A stretch of DNA of 64,000 nt, taken from Candidatus Magnetomicrobium cryptolimnococcus (GTDB lineage: Bacteria; Nitrospirota; Thermodesulfovibrionia; Thermodesulfovibrionales; Magnetobacteriaceae). Where the stretch lies: assembly GCA_018606805.1 (NCBI GenBank), contig JAGYWI010000003.1, positions 186,001 to 250,000 on the forward strand, written 5' to 3'. A model generated the notes under the pieces. It saw only the letters and a program-made list of their open reading frames with translations, did no database searches and was not told where the DNA came from. The translations under genes and the position numbers were made by a program. Shown piece by piece: positions 62,475 through 64,000 of this stretch. Numbering within the stretch: position 1 is the first letter of the stretch; every line of letters starts with the position of its first letter.

Positions 62475-64000
62475 ATGCAAAAAAAGATATACATTCTATC
62501 AGCACTCTTATTTGTTGCCTTTACAAGGATTATTTACCTTGGGCTTAGACCATTTCACCACGATGAGTCAATACACGGGTGGTTTTCACTGGGTATTTCC
62601 AACGGGGTTAAGTACTTCTATGACCCGACATATCACGGACCACTTTTACTTCATATCGGGGCTGTCATTATAAAGGTGTTTGGTCCATCGGATGTGCTTT
62701 TAAGGATGTATCCAGTGCTTTGTGGCATTTTGCTTGTGTTTGTCCCACTTTTTTTTGTGCGCTGGCTTGACTTTAAAGTAGTCGTTGCGGCTGCTTTTTT
62801 TGTGTTAATCTCGCCTTCTATTTTATATTATTCACGGTTTTATCGAAGTGATATCCCTGTTTTACTGTTTATGACCCTTTCCATTTATTGGCTTATACGG
62901 TATATTGATAAGGAAAAACTATTATACCTGTGTTATAGCGGATTATTTTGTGGGCTTTCATTTTCTTCTAAAGAAAATACCTATGTTTATGGCTTTTTCT
63001 TTGTTATGTATTTAACCTACCTTGTAGTTACACACCCTTTAGGTCTTAAAAAAATACTAAGGCCTATGCCATGGCTTATCTGGGTGGCCACCTTTGCCTT
63101 TATTGTCCTTGTGCTATACTCAAGTGTATTTAGAAATGTCGCCTCCCTTTTAAACTTACCAAAGGCTCTTACCTATTGGTTTGGTCAACACAAAGAGGCA
63201 AGGATAGGAGGTCCGTGGTGGTTTTACTTACTTAGGATTATTGTGTACGAACCCTATACTTTATGCGCCATACCAGCATCTTTTTATTATCTGTACAAAC
63301 ATAGTAAACAAATTAAAGGCTTCTTTGCCTTTTGGTTTTTAACTCATATCTTGATCTATTCCTATTTACAAGAAAAAGTGCCTTGGTTAATCGTTCACCT
63401 ATTGTTTCCGGGCATCGTTGTTACGGCTTTTTTCATTGTAGATGTATACAATAAAGGCAAAAATTGGCTAAAGATAGTAACCTATGCCTTTATTATCCTA
63501 ACTACTTTATATACGTTAATTTCCTCCGTTAAGGTAAACTACGTGGATTTTGATAACGCCGCCCAGCCTATGACCTATATGGAAGTGCCACGAAATGTTA
63601 AGGAAATAATATCTGCTGTTGGTAAAAACAGCGTATTTTTGCAAAATAAGGTATCATGGCCTCTAAGCTGGTATTTTTCAGCACACGGTGTGCCTGCTAA
63701 CTATTCGGATAATTTAAATGATGCCAAAAACCACCCATTTATAATTGTTGATAAAGCCGATTTCCAAACCATGAAGCTGCCGTCTGGTTATATAAGCAAG
63801 GTATACGTGATAAGAAACTGGTGGGTTATGGATATAAACGCCCTTACATTTAAAAAATTTGTGCGCTTAATTTTATATAGAGAACCATTTTCGCCATTGG
63901 GTGAGTACTACATTACATTTGCATGGAAACCTGATGCTATTAAAAAAAACCCTGAACCACTCCCAAGTACAATACCGGCTAGCTTTGCAGTCCTAAAGGC
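62475..64000 (+). CDS. Agl23-like (TIGR03663) multi-spanning membrane protein, 3'-partial
   Basis: At least 508 residues, running off the window. Starts ATG at 62475, four bases after the DUF362 stop. GT-C/PMT_2-like: after the first TM helix, LGLRPFHHDESIHGWFSLGIS and KYFYDPTYHGPLLLH (a His-Asp-Glu motif in the first loop), then many TM helices. TIGR03663 members (flippase activity-associated Agl23) accompany lipid-linked sugar genes; the enzymatic role is unproven. The frame has no stop to position 64000. Confidence 0.85.
   Translation, partial: MQKKIYILSALLFVAFTRIIYLGLRPFHHDESIHGWFSLGISNGVKYFYDPTYHGPLLLHIGAVIIKVFGPSDVLLRMYPVLCGILLVFVPLFFVRWLDFKVVVAAAFFVLISPSILYYSRFYRSDIPVLLFMTLSIYWLIRYIDKEKLLYLCYSGLFCGLSFSSKENTYVYGFFFVMYLTYLVVTHPLGLKKILRPMPWLIWVATFAFIVLVLYSSVFRNVASLLNLPKALTYWFGQHKEARIGGPWWFYLLRIIVYEPYTLCAIPASFYYLYKHSKQIKGFFAFWFLTHILIYSYLQEKVPWLIVHLLFPGIVVTAFFIVDVYNKGKNWLKIVTYAFIILTTLYTLISSVKVNYVDFDNAAQPMTYMEVPRNVKEIISAVGKNSVFLQNKVSWPLSWYFSAHGVPANYSDNLNDAKNHPFIIVDKADFQTMKLPSGYISKVYVIRNWWVMDINALTFKKFVRLILYREPFSPLGEYYITFAWKPDAIKKNPEPLPSTIPASFAVLK

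Overview
The window is a stretch of bacterial chromosome with a modest AT bias, carrying about 46 genes, two tRNAs and many intergenic repeats. The gene set is Gram-negative: the GspC-D-E-F part of a type II secretion system, Mla/MCE lipid-transport genes, MurJ and a TRL-like lipoprotein. An archaeal-type phosphoglycerate mutase, an Agl23-like membrane protein, a type III-D-like CRISPR effector locus and several c-di-GMP proteins suggest an anaerobic or microaerophilic environmental lineage. I favour Nitrospirota (Thermodesulfovibrionia-like), but there is no rRNA or marker gene here to prove it.

Layout. 1-9.2 kb: 3' part of glgE, a large GGDEF-EAL sensor, a coiled-coil membrane protein, mtaD with a small helical partner, a duplicated WDH-motif protein and a CheY. 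9.6-14.4 kb: a YhaO/YhaN (SbcD/SbcC-like) nuclease pair, a transposase scrap, a DUF29 protein and a hicBA toxin-antitoxin pair. 15.2-18.8 kb: a very AT-rich two-gene operon encoding a TPR-like protein and an 870-residue protein that joins a class III nucleotide cyclase, a radical-SAM domain and an HD phosphohydrolase; decayed IS3-type ends flank it. This is the best candidate for an undescribed system. 19.1-25.1 kb: gspC-D-E-F. 25.2-30.1 kb: tRNA-Met(CAT), murJ, an M20 amidohydrolase and an EAL-CBS-GGDEF protein. 30.3-39.1 kb: a type III-D-like CRISPR effector locus (CARF nuclease-like protein, HD-less Cas10, RAMPs, Csx10, Csx19 and a convergent TIGR03986-type RAMP), with no array, cas6 or cas1/2 in the window. 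39.2-49.8 kb: tadA, tRNA-Ser(CGA), a PfpI-like protein, hemL, a GGDEF sensor, exonuclease III, a cupredoxin-cytochrome c fusion and a ferredoxin-mlaE-F-D-C operon. 49.9-64 kb: recN, a TRL-like lipoprotein, lysC, apgM, an orphan ParM-like actin, type II NADH dehydrogenase, an AlbA-ATPase-TPR-RRM-like fusion, an rRNA/tRNA methyltransferase, a DUF362 ferredoxin protein and the start of an Agl23-like protein.

Housekeeping and metabolic genes are broken up by accessory blocks. The 13-19 kb and 30-39 kb blocks look like defence or stress islands: both are AT-rich, and both encode nucleotide-cyclase catalytic motifs (a class III cyclase, and the Cas10 GGDD palm) beside candidate effectors. Gene ends are repeatedly decorated with GC-rich hairpins, a roughly 150-nt mosaic repeat (two long copies and one fragment) and long homopurine/homopyrimidine tracts; these generate many spurious ORFs.

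All calls come from reading the sequence and recalling family motifs. No database search, structure prediction or statistical calculation was run.
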